Assembly: GCF_004519515.1 (NCBI RefSeq)
Contig: NZ_CP038145.1
Location: 1,198,001 to 1,262,000 of the forward strand
DNA from: Actinobacillus indolicus
GTDB lineage: Bacteria; Pseudomonadota; Gammaproteobacteria; Enterobacterales; Pasteurellaceae
DNA length: 64,000 bases
Reading direction: 5' to 3'
The translations under genes were made by a program, and so were the position numbers. This document shows positions 1-10,774 of this stretch, piece after piece (position 1 is the stretch's first letter; the number at the start of each line of letters is the position of its first letter). The notes beneath the pieces were generated by a model that did not search any database, was not told the DNA's origin, and saw nothing but the letters and a program-made list of their open reading frames with translations.

Positions 1-1
1 T

Positions 2-226
2 TTACCTTTTGAAGTTCTTCCGTTTTCAGCAGATGATGCTCGCCTAGCAGGTAAATTCAGGGCAGAGCTTGCTAAAGCTGGTAAATCAATTGGGGCTTAT
101 AATGTGCAAATTGCAGCCCAAGCTTGTAGCAGAAATTTAACGTTGATTACACATAATACAAAAGAATTTATCAGAATTGATGAGTTAAAATTAGAAGATT
201 GGCAAGATGAATTTTCATCGTTTTAA
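2..226 (+). CDS. VapC-type PIN-domain toxin, C-terminal part (5' end outside window)
   Basis: The first 75 codons visible form an open frame ending in TAA at 224-226. The residues read like the second half of a PIN-domain ribonuclease of the VapC family: a segment with SADDARLAGKFRAEL, then IGAYNVQIAAQA, where the PIN acidic residue is replaced by N in the usual G-x-x-D-x-x-I-A position, then LTLITHNTKEF and a terminal ENW-like LEDWQDEF. VapC proteins are Mg-dependent RNases that cut tRNA or rRNA and are paired with a VapB antitoxin encoded just upstream, which would lie before base 1. The usual motif is YDxxIAA; here the aligned residue is Asn, so activity might be altered. The assignment rests on the second half of the protein only. 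Confidence 0.7.
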   Translation, partial: LPFEVLPFSADDARLAGKFRAELAKAGKSIGAYNVQIAAQACSRNLTLITHNTKEFIRIDELKLEDWQDEFSSF

Positions 227-277
227 TTGGGCTAACTACTTTGTATGTATGGTACTGAAAAATATCCTCTTTCTTTG

Positions 278-538
278 CTATTTCTGAATTAAATCATCTA
301 CTGAGTAATCATTTTTCAGTAGGTCAATTAGGCTGATGCCTAATGCATCGGCAATTTTTCCCATCGCATCAATCGAAATCGCTCTCTTTCCTCTTTCTAC
401 ATCACTAATATAAGCTCGACTAAGTTCTGCATCAAAAGCAAGAGCTTCTTGAGAAATATCCTTTAATCTACGAATTTTTCTAAGATTATTCGCAAAAGTA
501 TATCTAATAGGGTGGCTAGTAAGATGTTCATTTTTCAT
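278..538 (-). CDS. XRE-family HTH transcriptional regulator, controller-protein size (86 aa)
   Basis: A compact single-domain protein with a Cro/C1-type helix-turn-helix: N-terminal FANNLRKIRRLKDISQEALAFDAELSRAYISDVERGKRAIS, followed by MGKIADALGISLIDLL, which is the canonical five-helix XRE fold. Size and layout resemble restriction-modification controller (C) proteins and similar small repressors; no restriction or methylase gene is visible. It is transcribed away from the small exported-peptide gene at 726, with a 14-bp perfect palindrome (595-608) between the two, so autoregulation and control of its neighbour are likely but inferred. Both lie in an accessory-looking patch next to a toxin gene tail. 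Confidence 0.75.
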   Translation of the reverse strand: MKNEHLTSHPIRYTFANNLRKIRRLKDISQEALAFDAELSRAYISDVERGKRAISIDAMGKIADALGISLIDLLKNDYSVDDLIQK

Positions 539-594
539 CTTTTTAGTATTGATTCTAGCACTATATTCATCAATCTACTTAAAGATATAAAATA

Positions 595-608
595 TAAACT
601 ATAGTTTA
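595..608. promoter_or_regulatory. Candidate operator palindrome of the HTH regulator
   Basis: TAAACTATAGTTTA is a perfect 14-bp palindrome located between the divergent HTH gene and the 66-aa exported peptide gene. It lies just before a TATAAT hexamer at 615-620 on the plus strand, so a bound repressor would occlude the promoter of the peptide gene. The ACTATAGT core resembles the C-box half sites of controller proteins. Binding is an inference. Confidence 0.4.
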
Positions 609-725
609 CATAATTATAATTTTAGATTAATATATGATCGCAAAAATTGATTTATAGATGAATTTTGCAAGGAGCGTATGCTCTTTTTAATAATATCGTT
701 TAATTTCTCTAGGAGGATTCTTATA

Positions 726-926
726 ATGAAACTCTCAATTACAAAGAAAACTGTATTAATAGTTGCAATGTTAAGTGCAGTTACAACAACATATGCTGCA
801 ATGGGCTTTTTAATTAGAGAAGAAGTAAGTGGAACAAATAAAATTTGTTACTATGATGTACTAGGATCAACTCGTACTATCAATATTTCATCGTATTCTG
901 TATGTCCAGTATCATATAATTTCTAA
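726..926 (+). CDS. Small exported protein of unknown function (66 aa)
   Basis: Start chosen at the ATG at 726 because it is preceded at good distance by a strong AGGAGG (711-716) and because it gives a normal signal peptide: MKLSITKK, a hydrophobic core TVLIVAMLSAV and a TTYA-A cleavage region. An in-frame ATG at 678 would add 16 hydrophobic residues before this and has only a weaker site. The mature part of about 42 residues has two cysteines (CYYD and SVC) that could form one disulfide in the periplasm. I recognise no family. The very short length, exported character, low GC and position divergent from an HTH regulator suggest an accessory gene, perhaps a small toxin, bacteriocin-like or immunity peptide, but nothing in the sequence proves this. 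A terminator follows directly. Confidence 0.55.
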   Translation: MKLSITKKTVLIVAMLSAVTTTYAAMGFLIREEVSGTNKICYYDVLGSTRTINISSYSVCPVSYNF

Positions 927-933
927 TAGTTTT

Positions 934-962
934 ATGGCATTCATTTGGAATGCCATTTTTTT
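934..962 (+). terminator. Rho-independent terminator of the small exported protein gene
   Basis: Perfect stem ATGGCATTC / GAATGCCAT (934-942 with 948-956), loop ATTTG, followed by a run of T. Confidence 0.85.
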
Positions 963-1002
963 AAATAATTAAGTTTTCCAAAATTTACTAAGTTTCTTCT
1001 TA

Positions 1003-1031
1003 TTGCCAAAAAAACACCAAATTGCTATAAT
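1003..1031 (+). promoter_or_regulatory. Sigma-70 promoter of rpoBC
   Basis: TTGCCA at 1003-1008, a 17-bp spacer and a perfect TATAAT at 1026-1031. Transcription would start near 1038, giving an rpoB leader of about 330 nt. No ribosomal protein genes lie upstream in the window, so rpoBC must be driven from here or from further upstream. Confidence 0.75.
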
Positions 1032-1055
1032 TTGCAGTCCGAATTTCGCATATAT

Positions 1056-1083
1056 GGCTAGATGAATTTTCGTCTGGCCTTTT
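1056..1083 (+). terminator. Attenuator-like hairpin in the rpoB leader
   Basis: GGCTAGATGA (1056-1065) pairs with TCGTCTGGCC (1070-1079), ten pairs including two G-U, loop ATTT, followed by TTTTA. It lies about 20 nt after the predicted start of the rpoBC transcript. It could cause partial early termination or be the end of an upstream unit reading in. Confidence 0.5.
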
Positions 1084-1205
1084 ATGCTTGAATAATGTTA
1101 GCTGAATTTGCGTCGTTTTAATTCAGTTAACTAATTGATTTATAAGATGTTGTTATAGATTTATAGATCGACATAACAAGCGGTCACTTTCTTGCAAAAT
1201 TTTGC

Positions 1206-1319
1206 AAAGACCGTTCCCCCCTGAGCTAACCTCTGCGGTAGTGATTTTTGACCCTTTGTGTGAACTCAGAAAACGACACCTCGTATCATTTTTTATAATG
1301 CCACTTCCTGCCGGTCTTT
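1206..1319 (+). promoter_or_regulatory. rpoB leader: Long-range structured leader upstream of rpoB
   Basis: AAAGACCG (1206-1213) is exactly complementary to CGGTCTTT (1312-1319), closing a domain of about 114 nt whose inside carries CTGAG (1221-1225) paired with CTCAG (1265-1269) and a short ACGA/TCGT hairpin near 1273-1284. A USS core (1176-1185) sits just before it. The domain ends about 50 nt before the rpoB start. In enterobacteria the rplL-rpoB spacer carries an attenuator and RNase III site, and L10 leaders fold similarly near rplJ; whether this is related to either cannot be told by eye. Confidence 0.4.
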
Positions 1320-1368
1320 AGGCGGATTGTGAAAACTCAACCAAACAGAAAATCAGAGGCTATATTTA

Positions 1369-4300
1369 ATGGCATACTCATATTCCGAGAAAAAGCGTAT
1401 TCGTAAGAGCTTTGGCAAACGCTCACAAGTTCTGAACGTACCTTATCTATTAACAATTCAGCTCGATTCTTTTGATAAATTTATCCAAAGAGATCCTGAA
1501 GGACTTCAAGGTTTAGAAGCGGCATTCCGTTCAGTATTCCCGATTGTGAGCAGCAACGGTGCAACTGAATTACAATACGTTTCTTACGAATTAGGCGAAC
1601 CCGTATTTGATGTGCGTGAGTGCCAAATTCGTGGTACAACCTATGCAGCACCTTTACGTGTAAAACTTCGTCTTGTGACCTTTGACCGCGAAGCGGCAGC
1701 AGGCACAGTAAAAGACATCAAAGAGCAAAATGTCTATATGGGCGAAATCCCATTGATGACCGACAACGGTACTTTCGTAATCAACGGTACTGAGCGTGTT
1801 ATCGTTTCTCAGTTACACCGTAGTCCGGGCGTATTCTTCGATTCTGACAAAGGTAAAACCCACGCTTCAGGTAAAGTGCTTTATAACGCACGCATCATTC
1901 CTTACCGTGGTTCTTGGTTAGATTTCGAGTTCGATCCGAAAGACAACCTTTATGCACGTATCGACCGTCGTCGTAAATTACCGGCAACCATTATTCTGCG
2001 TGCGTTAGGCTACACCACCGAAGAAATCTTAAATATGTTCTTCGAAACCGTGACTTTCCACATTGAAGACAACAGATTATTGATGACCTTAGTACCTGAG
2101 CGTCTTCGTGGTGAAACCGCAGCTTTCGACATTGAAGCAAACGGCAAAGTCTATGTTGAAAGTGGTCGTCGTATTACCGCTCGTCACATTCGTGCATTAG
2201 AAAAAGACAATATTACCCAAATCCAAGTGCCGACCGAGTATATCGTTGGTCGTGTGACAGCGAGAGATTACGTTGATCTTTCAACAGGTGAAATTGTTTG
2301 CCCAGCAAACAGCGAGATCGGTTTAGAAACCCTTGCAGCATTAGCACAAGCAGGTTACCACGAGATCGAAGTATTATTTACTAACGATCTTGATTACGGT
2401 CCGTACATTTCTGAAACCTTGCGTATCGATCCAACTTACGACCGTTTAAGTGCGTTAGTGGAAATCTATCGTATGATGCGTCCAGGTGAGCCACCAACAA
2501 AAGAAGCGGCAGAAGCGTTATTTGACAATATGTTCTTCTCAACCGACCGCTATGATCTTTCTGCGGTAGGTCGTATGAAGTTCAACCGTTCTTTAGATAT
2601 TCCTGAAGGCGTAGGCACAGGTATCTTAAGCAACGATGACATCATCGGTGTAATGAAGAAATTGATCGAAATCCGTAACGGTCGTGGTGAAGTAGATGAT
2701 ATTGACCACTTAGGTAACCGTCGTATCCGCTCAGTGGGCGAGATGGCGGAAAACCAATTCCGTATCGGTTTAGTGCGTGTTGAACGTGCGGTGCGTGAGC
2801 GTCTTTCATTAGGCGATTTAGATGGCGTGACTCCACAAGATTTAATCAATGCGAAACCAATTTCTGCGGCAGTGAAAGAGTTCTTCGGTTCATCACAACT
2901 TTCGCAATTTATGGACCAAAACAACCCGCTTTCAGAAGTCACCCACAAACGTCGTATTTCAGCGTTAGGTCCAGGCGGTTTAACTCGTGAACGTGCAGGC
3001 TTTGAAGTGCGTGACGTACACACCACTCACTATGGTCGCTTATGTCCGATTGAAACCCCAGAGGGTCCAAACATCGGTTTAATTAACTCGCTTTCTGTGT
3101 ATGCACGTACCAACAACTACGGCTTCTTAGAAACTCCATTCCGTAAAGTCGTGAATGGTCAAGTGACAGAAGAGATCGAATATTTATCAGCGATTGAAGA
3201 AGGTGCTTACGTTATCGCACAGGCGAACTCAAACTTAGATGAGAACTTCCGCTTTACCGATACTTATGTGACCTGTCGTGGTGAACACGGTGAGTCTGGT
3301 TTATATCGCCCAGAAGAAATTCACTATATGGACGTTTCAACGCAACAAGTGGTTTCTGTGGCGGCAGCATTAATTCCGTTCCTTGAACACGACGATGCGA
3401 ACCGTGCGTTAATGGGTGCAAACATGCAACGTCAAGCAGTGCCAACATTGCGTGCGGACAAACCATTAGTCGGTACAGGTATGGAAAAACCAATCGCCCT
3501 TGACTCAGGTGTTGCGGTGATTGCAAAACGTGGTGGTACTATCCAGTACGTTGATGCTTCTCGTATCGTAGTGAAAGTCAATGAAGATGAAACCGTTGCA
3601 GGTGAAGCAGGTATTGATATTTATAACTTAATCAAATATACCCGTTCAAACCAAAACACTTGTATCAACCAAATTCCTTGTGTGAAATTAGGTGAGCCGG
3701 TTGGTCGTGGTGAAATCTTAGCTGATGGTCCTTCAACAGATTTAGGTGAGTTGGCGTTAGGTCAAAATATCCGTGTGGCATTTATGCCTTGGAACGGTTA
3801 TAACTTTGAAGACTCAATGTTAGTCTCTGAGCGTGTAGTACAAGAAGACCGCTTTACTACAATCCACATTCAAGAGTTATCTTGTGTAGCTCGTGATACC
3901 AAACTTGGTGCAGAAGAGATCACCGCAGATATTCCAAACGTGGGTGAGTCAGCATTAAGCAAACTGGACGAATCAGGTATCGTATATATCGGTGCGGAAG
4001 TGAAAGGCGGTGATATTCTTGTGGGTAAAGTGACACCAAAAGGTGAAACCCAATTAACCCCAGAAGAAAAATTACTCCGTGCGATCTTCGGTGAAAAAGC
4101 ATCAGATGTTAAAGATAGTTCGCTTCGTGTACCAAACGGCACATCAGGTACCGTTATCGACGTTCAAGTCTTTACCCGTGATGGCGTAGAAAAAGACAAA
4201 CGTGCGAAAGACATTGAAGAAATTCAATTACGTGAAGCGAAAAAAGACTTAACCGAAGAGTTAGAGATCTTAGAAGCAGGCTTGTTCACCCGTGTTCGCA

Positions 4301-5397
4301 ACCTATTACTTGAAGGTGGCGTTGCACAAGCAACGTTAGATAACCTTGCACGTGAAAAATGGTTGGAACAAACCCTTGATGACGAAGCAAAACAAAACCA
4401 ACTTGAACAGCTTGCAGAACAGCACGAAGAACTACGCAAAGAGTTTGAACGTAAACTTGAGATCAAACGTAACAAGATCATTCAAGGGGACGATTTAGCA
4501 CCGGGCGTATTAAAAGTGGTGAAAGTGTATCTTGCGGTGAAACGTCAAATTCAACCTGGGGATAAAATGGCGGGTCGTCACGGTAACAAAGGGGTTATCT
4601 CAAAAATTAACCCAGTTGAAGATATGCCGTATGACGAAAACGGTCAGCCAGTTGAGATCGTATTAAACCCACTGGGCGTTCCATCTCGTATGAACATCGG
4701 TCAGATCCTTGAAACTCACTTAGGTTTAGCGGCTCGTGGTATCGGTGATCAAATCGACAAGATGATCAAGCAACAGCAAGAGATTGCGAAGTTACGTGAA
4801 TATATCCAAAAAGCCTATGACTTAGGTCACGGAGCGCAAAGCGTAGATCTCAGCACCTTCTCTGATGAAGAAGTGATGCGTTTAGCACAAAACTTGCGCA
4901 AAGGCTTACCGCTTGCAACACCAGTATTTGACGGTGCACACGAAAGCGAGATCAAAGGCTTACTTGAGCTTGGCGGCTTACCGACATCAGGTCAAATTAC
5001 CTTATATGATGGACGTACCGGTGAGAAATTTGAGCGTCCGGTAACCGTAGGTTATATGTATATGCTCAAATTGAACCACTTAGTTGATGACAAAATGCAT
5101 GCTCGTTCAACAGGTTCTTATAGTCTTGTTACCCAACAGCCACTCGGTGGTAAAGCACAGTTCGGTGGTCAGCGTTTCGGTGAGATGGAGGTATGGGCAT
5201 TAGAAGCATACGGTGCTGCTTACACCTTACAAGAAATGCTCACGGTGAAATCGGACGACGTAAACGGTCGTACGAAGATGTACAAAAACATCGTGGACGG
5301 TACACACTATATGGAGCCGGGAATGCCAGAATCCTTTAACGTAATCACCAAAGAGATTCGTGCATTAGCAATCGATATGGAGTTGGACGAAGCGTAG
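1369..5397 (+). CDS. rpoB: DNA-directed RNA polymerase, beta subunit
   Basis: Beta subunit of the core RNA polymerase, 1342 residues, the same length as the enterobacterial protein. The N-terminus MAYSYSEKKRIRKSFGKR and the fork/rifampicin region around residues 510-575 (SQLSQFMDQNNPLSEVTHKRR, followed by RISALGPGGLTRERAGFEVRDVH) are intact; the residues usually mutated in rifampicin resistance (D and H of this block, S of RRISALGP) are wild type. The C-terminal part has the GDKMAGRHGNKG active-site loop and the sigma/beta-prime contact region ending in ELDEA. Start supported by AGAGG upstream. Unlike in E. coli, no rplJL precedes it. rpoC follows after an unusually long 268-bp spacer that contains inserted repeats. 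Confidence 0.99.
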   Translation: MAYSYSEKKRIRKSFGKRSQVLNVPYLLTIQLDSFDKFIQRDPEGLQGLEAAFRSVFPIVSSNGATELQYVSYELGEPVFDVRECQIRGTTYAAPLRVKLRLVTFDREAAAGTVKDIKEQNVYMGEIPLMTDNGTFVINGTERVIVSQLHRSPGVFFDSDKGKTHASGKVLYNARIIPYRGSWLDFEFDPKDNLYARIDRRRKLPATIILRALGYTTEEILNMFFETVTFHIEDNRLLMTLVPERLRGETAAFDIEANGKVYVESGRRITARHIRALEKDNITQIQVPTEYIVGRVTARDYVDLSTGEIVCPANSEIGLETLAALAQAGYHEIEVLFTNDLDYGPYISETLRIDPTYDRLSALVEIYRMMRPGEPPTKEAAEALFDNMFFSTDRYDLSAVGRMKFNRSLDIPEGVGTGILSNDDIIGVMKKLIEIRNGRGEVDDIDHLGNRRIRSVGEMAENQFRIGLVRVERAVRERLSLGDLDGVTPQDLINAKPISAAVKEFFGSSQLSQFMDQNNPLSEVTHKRRISALGPGGLTRERAGFEVRDVHTTHYGRLCPIETPEGPNIGLINSLSVYARTNNYGFLETPFRKVVNGQVTEEIEYLSAIEEGAYVIAQANSNLDENFRFTDTYVTCRGEHGESGLYRPEEIHYMDVSTQQVVSVAAALIPFLEHDDANRALMGANMQRQAVPTLRADKPLVGTGMEKPIALDSGVAVIAKRGGTIQYVDASRIVVKVNEDETVAGEAGIDIYNLIKYTRSNQNTCINQIPCVKLGEPVGRGEILADGPSTDLGELALGQNIRVAFMPWNGYNFEDSMLVSERVVQEDRFTTIHIQELSCVARDTKLGAEEITADIPNVGESALSKLDESGIVYIGAEVKGGDILVGKVTPKGETQLTPEEKLLRAIFGEKASDVKDSSLRVPNGTSGTVIDVQVFTRDGVEKDKRAKDIEEIQLREAKKDLTEELEILEAGLFTRVRNLLLEGGVAQATLDNLAREKWLEQTLDDEAKQNQLEQLAEQHEELRKEFERKLEIKRNKIIQGDDLAPGVLKVVKVYLAVKRQIQPGDKMAGRHGNKGVISKINPVEDMPYDENGQPVEIVLNPLGVPSRMNIGQILETHLGLAARGIGDQIDKMIKQQQEIAKLREYIQKAYDLGHGAQSVDLSTFSDEEVMRLAQNLRKGLPLATPVFDGAHESEIKGLLELGGLPTSGQITLYDGRTGEKFERPVTVGYMYMLKLNHLVDDKMHARSTGSYSLVTQQPLGGKAQFGGQRFGEMEVWALEAYGAAYTLQEMLTVKSDDVNGRTKMYKNIVDGTHYMEPGMPESFNVITKEIRALAIDMELDEA

Positions 5398-5420
5398 TTG
5401 ATTTTCCCCAAAAAAATTTT

Positions 5421-5493
5421 CGTAGGGGCGGGGTTTATCCCCGCCCGCAGATGAATTGATATTTTTCGGGTGGGGATAACCCCCACCCCTACG
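5421..5493. repeat. GTAGGGG palindromic element (copy 1) inside the rpoB-rpoC spacer
   Basis: A 73-bp element bounded by CGTAGGGG and CCCCTACG. It holds two nested palindromes: GGGGCGGGGTTTATCCCCGCCC at the left and CGGGTGGGGATAACCCCCACCC at the right, joined by an AT-rich middle. A second copy with the same plan lies at 25843-25906 and a decayed fragment near 9956-9976. Intergenic placement, matching ends and compensating arm differences (C versus T at the same place) suggest a small non-autonomous palindromic repeat family. Confidence 0.7.
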
Positions 5494-5523
5494 AATTTGA
5501 ATTAAGCAGGGTAATAAAACGCA

Positions 5524-5597
5524 ACAAGCGGTCAAATCTCGCTAAATGAACAGCCGGGGTGAATTTTGCAAATTTTTGCAACTCTCTCACCGCTTGC
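5524..5597. repeat. Inverted pair of uptake signal sequences between rpoB and rpoC
   Basis: ACAAGCGGTCAAAT at 5524-5537 and the opposite-strand core CACCGCTTGC at 5588-5597 flank a TTTTGCAAATTTTTGCA stretch. These are two uptake signal cores of the ACAAGCGGT type in opposite orientation. They lie inside the rpoBC operon, so they cannot be an efficient terminator here; arms beyond the core do not pair well. Confidence 0.65.
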
Positions 5598-5665
5598 AAC
5601 CAAAGATTTTCAGTTGAAATGGTTTTCCATTTCAAGAACAAAAACCTCAAATCAGGGGCAAAAAC

Positions 5666-9946
<4,281 letters not shown>

Positions 9947-9988
9947 TCACTTATAGGTGGGGATTCCCCCCACCATTATTAGAAATGA

Positions 9989-10025
9989 AAAGCCCCAAAT
10001 CGAAAGGTTTGGGGCTTTGTTTTAT
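9989..10025. terminator. Bidirectional rpoC terminator
   Basis: AAAGCCCCAAA (9989-9999) pairs perfectly with TTTGGGGCTTT (10008-10018), followed by GTTTTAT on the plus strand and preceded by A-rich sequence, so it serves both rpoC and the convergent thioesterase gene. Confidence 0.9.
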
Positions 10026-10441
10026 CTTTGGAATAGCAGCTTAATACTTAATCTTGCCACGGCACATAACTGTTGTGCATCATCTCGAATTTCTATTTGC
10101 CACACTTGGCTCTCTTTGCCTAAATGTAACGGCATTGCTCTGCCAGTGGCTTTGCCGCTTTTTATCGCTTTTAAATGGCTGATATTCAACTCTGTACCGA
10201 CAGGAGTTTGGTTTTCTTCACAACAAAGTAACGCAGCTGCAGATCCTAAGGTTTCCGCTAAAGTCGCAGAAATACCGCCGTGTAATAAGCCGAATGGTTG
10301 GGTTGTACGGTGATCGACAGGCACGGTCGCTTCTAGGCTATCGTTCTGTTGAGAAGTAAATTCAATGCCTAAATGCGAAATGGCAGAGTGTTGGCAGAGT
10401 TGATTAAGTTGCTCAATCGTTGTGTTTTTTTTCCAAATCAT
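10022..10441 (-). CDS. menI: Hotdog-fold acyl-CoA thioesterase, YdiI/MenI type
   Basis: A 139-residue single hotdog domain. The active-site helix region reads GLLHGGISATLAETLGSAAALLC, which has the conserved HGG and the catalytic acidic residue (E of AETLGS) of the YdiI/EntH/PaaI group; the sheet region VGTELNISHLKAIKSGKATGRA matches the same group. In E. coli YdiI is the 1,4-dihydroxy-2-naphthoyl-CoA hydrolase of menaquinone synthesis and its gene is next to ydiJ, the same neighbour as here, which supports orthology. Menaquinone would feed the nap operon in this window. The upstream gap contains a terminator only 28 bp before the start, so it needs its own promoter or works through readthrough from ydiJ. 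Substrate is inferred from the ortholog. Confidence 0.85.
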   Translation of the reverse strand: MIWKKNTTIEQLNQLCQHSAISHLGIEFTSQQNDSLEATVPVDHRTTQPFGLLHGGISATLAETLGSAAALLCCEENQTPVGTELNISHLKAIKSGKATGRAMPLHLGKESQVWQIEIRDDAQQLCAVARLSIKLLFQR

Positions 10442-10468
10442 TTTTATTTTCCGTATATAGATAAAACA

Positions 10469-10494
10469 AAAGCCTGTTCAAATAAACAGGCTTT
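10469..10494 (-). terminator. Terminator-like hairpin upstream of menI
   Basis: AAAGCCTGTT (10469-10478) pairs perfectly with AACAGGCTTT (10485-10494). On the minus strand the stem is followed by TTGTTTTA, so it would stop transcripts arriving from ydiJ just before the menI start codon. Confidence 0.7.
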
Positions 10495-10503
10495 GTGTAT
10501 AAT
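10475..10503 (+). promoter_or_regulatory. Candidate promoter of the small-ORF RNA
   Basis: A perfect TATAAT at 10498-10503 lies 17 bp after TGTTCA, a poor -35. A start near 10510 would give a transcript of about 245 nt that ends at the terminator at 10719-10756. The -35 region is part of the minus-strand terminator hairpin. Confidence 0.45.
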
Positions 10504-10536
10504 TTTTCCCAATGTTTTATTGTTTGAACATAATAA

Positions 10537-10620
10537 AACAGAGGCGGATCTGCTAGACAGTCCGCCAGTTCGCACCTGACGGGCTGTTAATGTAGATCCT
10601 AAGTTTATTCAACATAGGAT
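10537..10620 (+). ncRNA. Structured 5' leader with possible switch, unidentified RNA class
   Basis: AACAG (10537-10541) pairs with CTGTT (10584-10588), enclosing hairpin GGCGGA-T-CTG-ctaga-CAG-TCCGCC (10543-10566) and a short CAG-ttcgcac-CTG loop (10566-10578). Downstream, ATCCTA (10596-10601) pairs with TAGGAT (10615-10620), which contains the ribosome binding site AGGA of the following 25-codon ORF. The same downstream strand, AGATCC (10594-10599), is also exactly complementary to GGATCT (10546-10551) inside the first hairpin, so two exclusive folds are possible. No Rfam class was recognised by eye. Confidence 0.5.
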
Positions 10621-10627
10621 AAAAACT

Positions 10628-10705
10628 ATGAAGAAGTTATTTTTATTTCTCGTCGTTATTCTACTGTGCTTGTTGCTCAAAGGTGACACAACTGGAATAA
10701 TGTAG
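10628..10705 (+). CDS. 25-residue hydrophobic peptide
   Basis: ATG at 10628 eight bases after TAGGAT, stop TAG at 10703-10705. The product starts MKKLF, continues with an unbroken hydrophobic stretch rich in L, V, I and F of about 14 residues containing one Cys, and ends LLKGDTTGIM. It would be a single-pass inner-membrane peptide or a leader peptide. Size and composition resemble the toxins of type I toxin-antitoxin systems (such as Ibs) and other small membrane proteins, but no specific family is recognised. It has its own probable promoter, structured leader and strong terminator and is convergent with ydiJ. Real expression is an inference. Confidence 0.5.
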   Translation: MKKLFLFLVVILLCLLLKGDTTGIM

Positions 10706-10718
10706 CAGATAACGCTGG

Positions 10719-10756
10719 CAAGGGGCGACGGCAATCGTCCCTTGTTTTTATTTTAT
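10719..10756 (+). terminator. Terminator of the small-ORF transcript
   Basis: CAAGGGGCGA (10719-10728) pairs with TCGTCCCTTG (10735-10744), ten pairs with one G-U, loop CGGCAA, followed by TTTTTATTTTAT. It ends the plus-strand unit just before the 3' end of ydiJ. Confidence 0.85.
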
Positions 10757-10774
10757 GCCTATTTTTTATCTAGG

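Noticed and set aside
678..725. Upstream ATG of the small exported protein
   Set aside because: The ATG at 726 has AGGAGG and a proper signal peptide; the longer form would put a second hydrophobic stretch before it.
2880..3060. Possible rifampicin-resistance changes in rpoB
   Set aside because: The resistance cluster reads as wild type at the usual D, H and S positions.
2550..3526. Long minus-strand frames inside rpoB and rpoC
   Set aside because: Shadows of codon bias in strongly expressed genes; no start context and no family match.
9956..9976. GGTGGGGATTCCCCCCACC hairpin after rpoC
   Set aside because: Possibly a relic of the GTAGGGG family but too short to list as a copy; the real terminator follows it.
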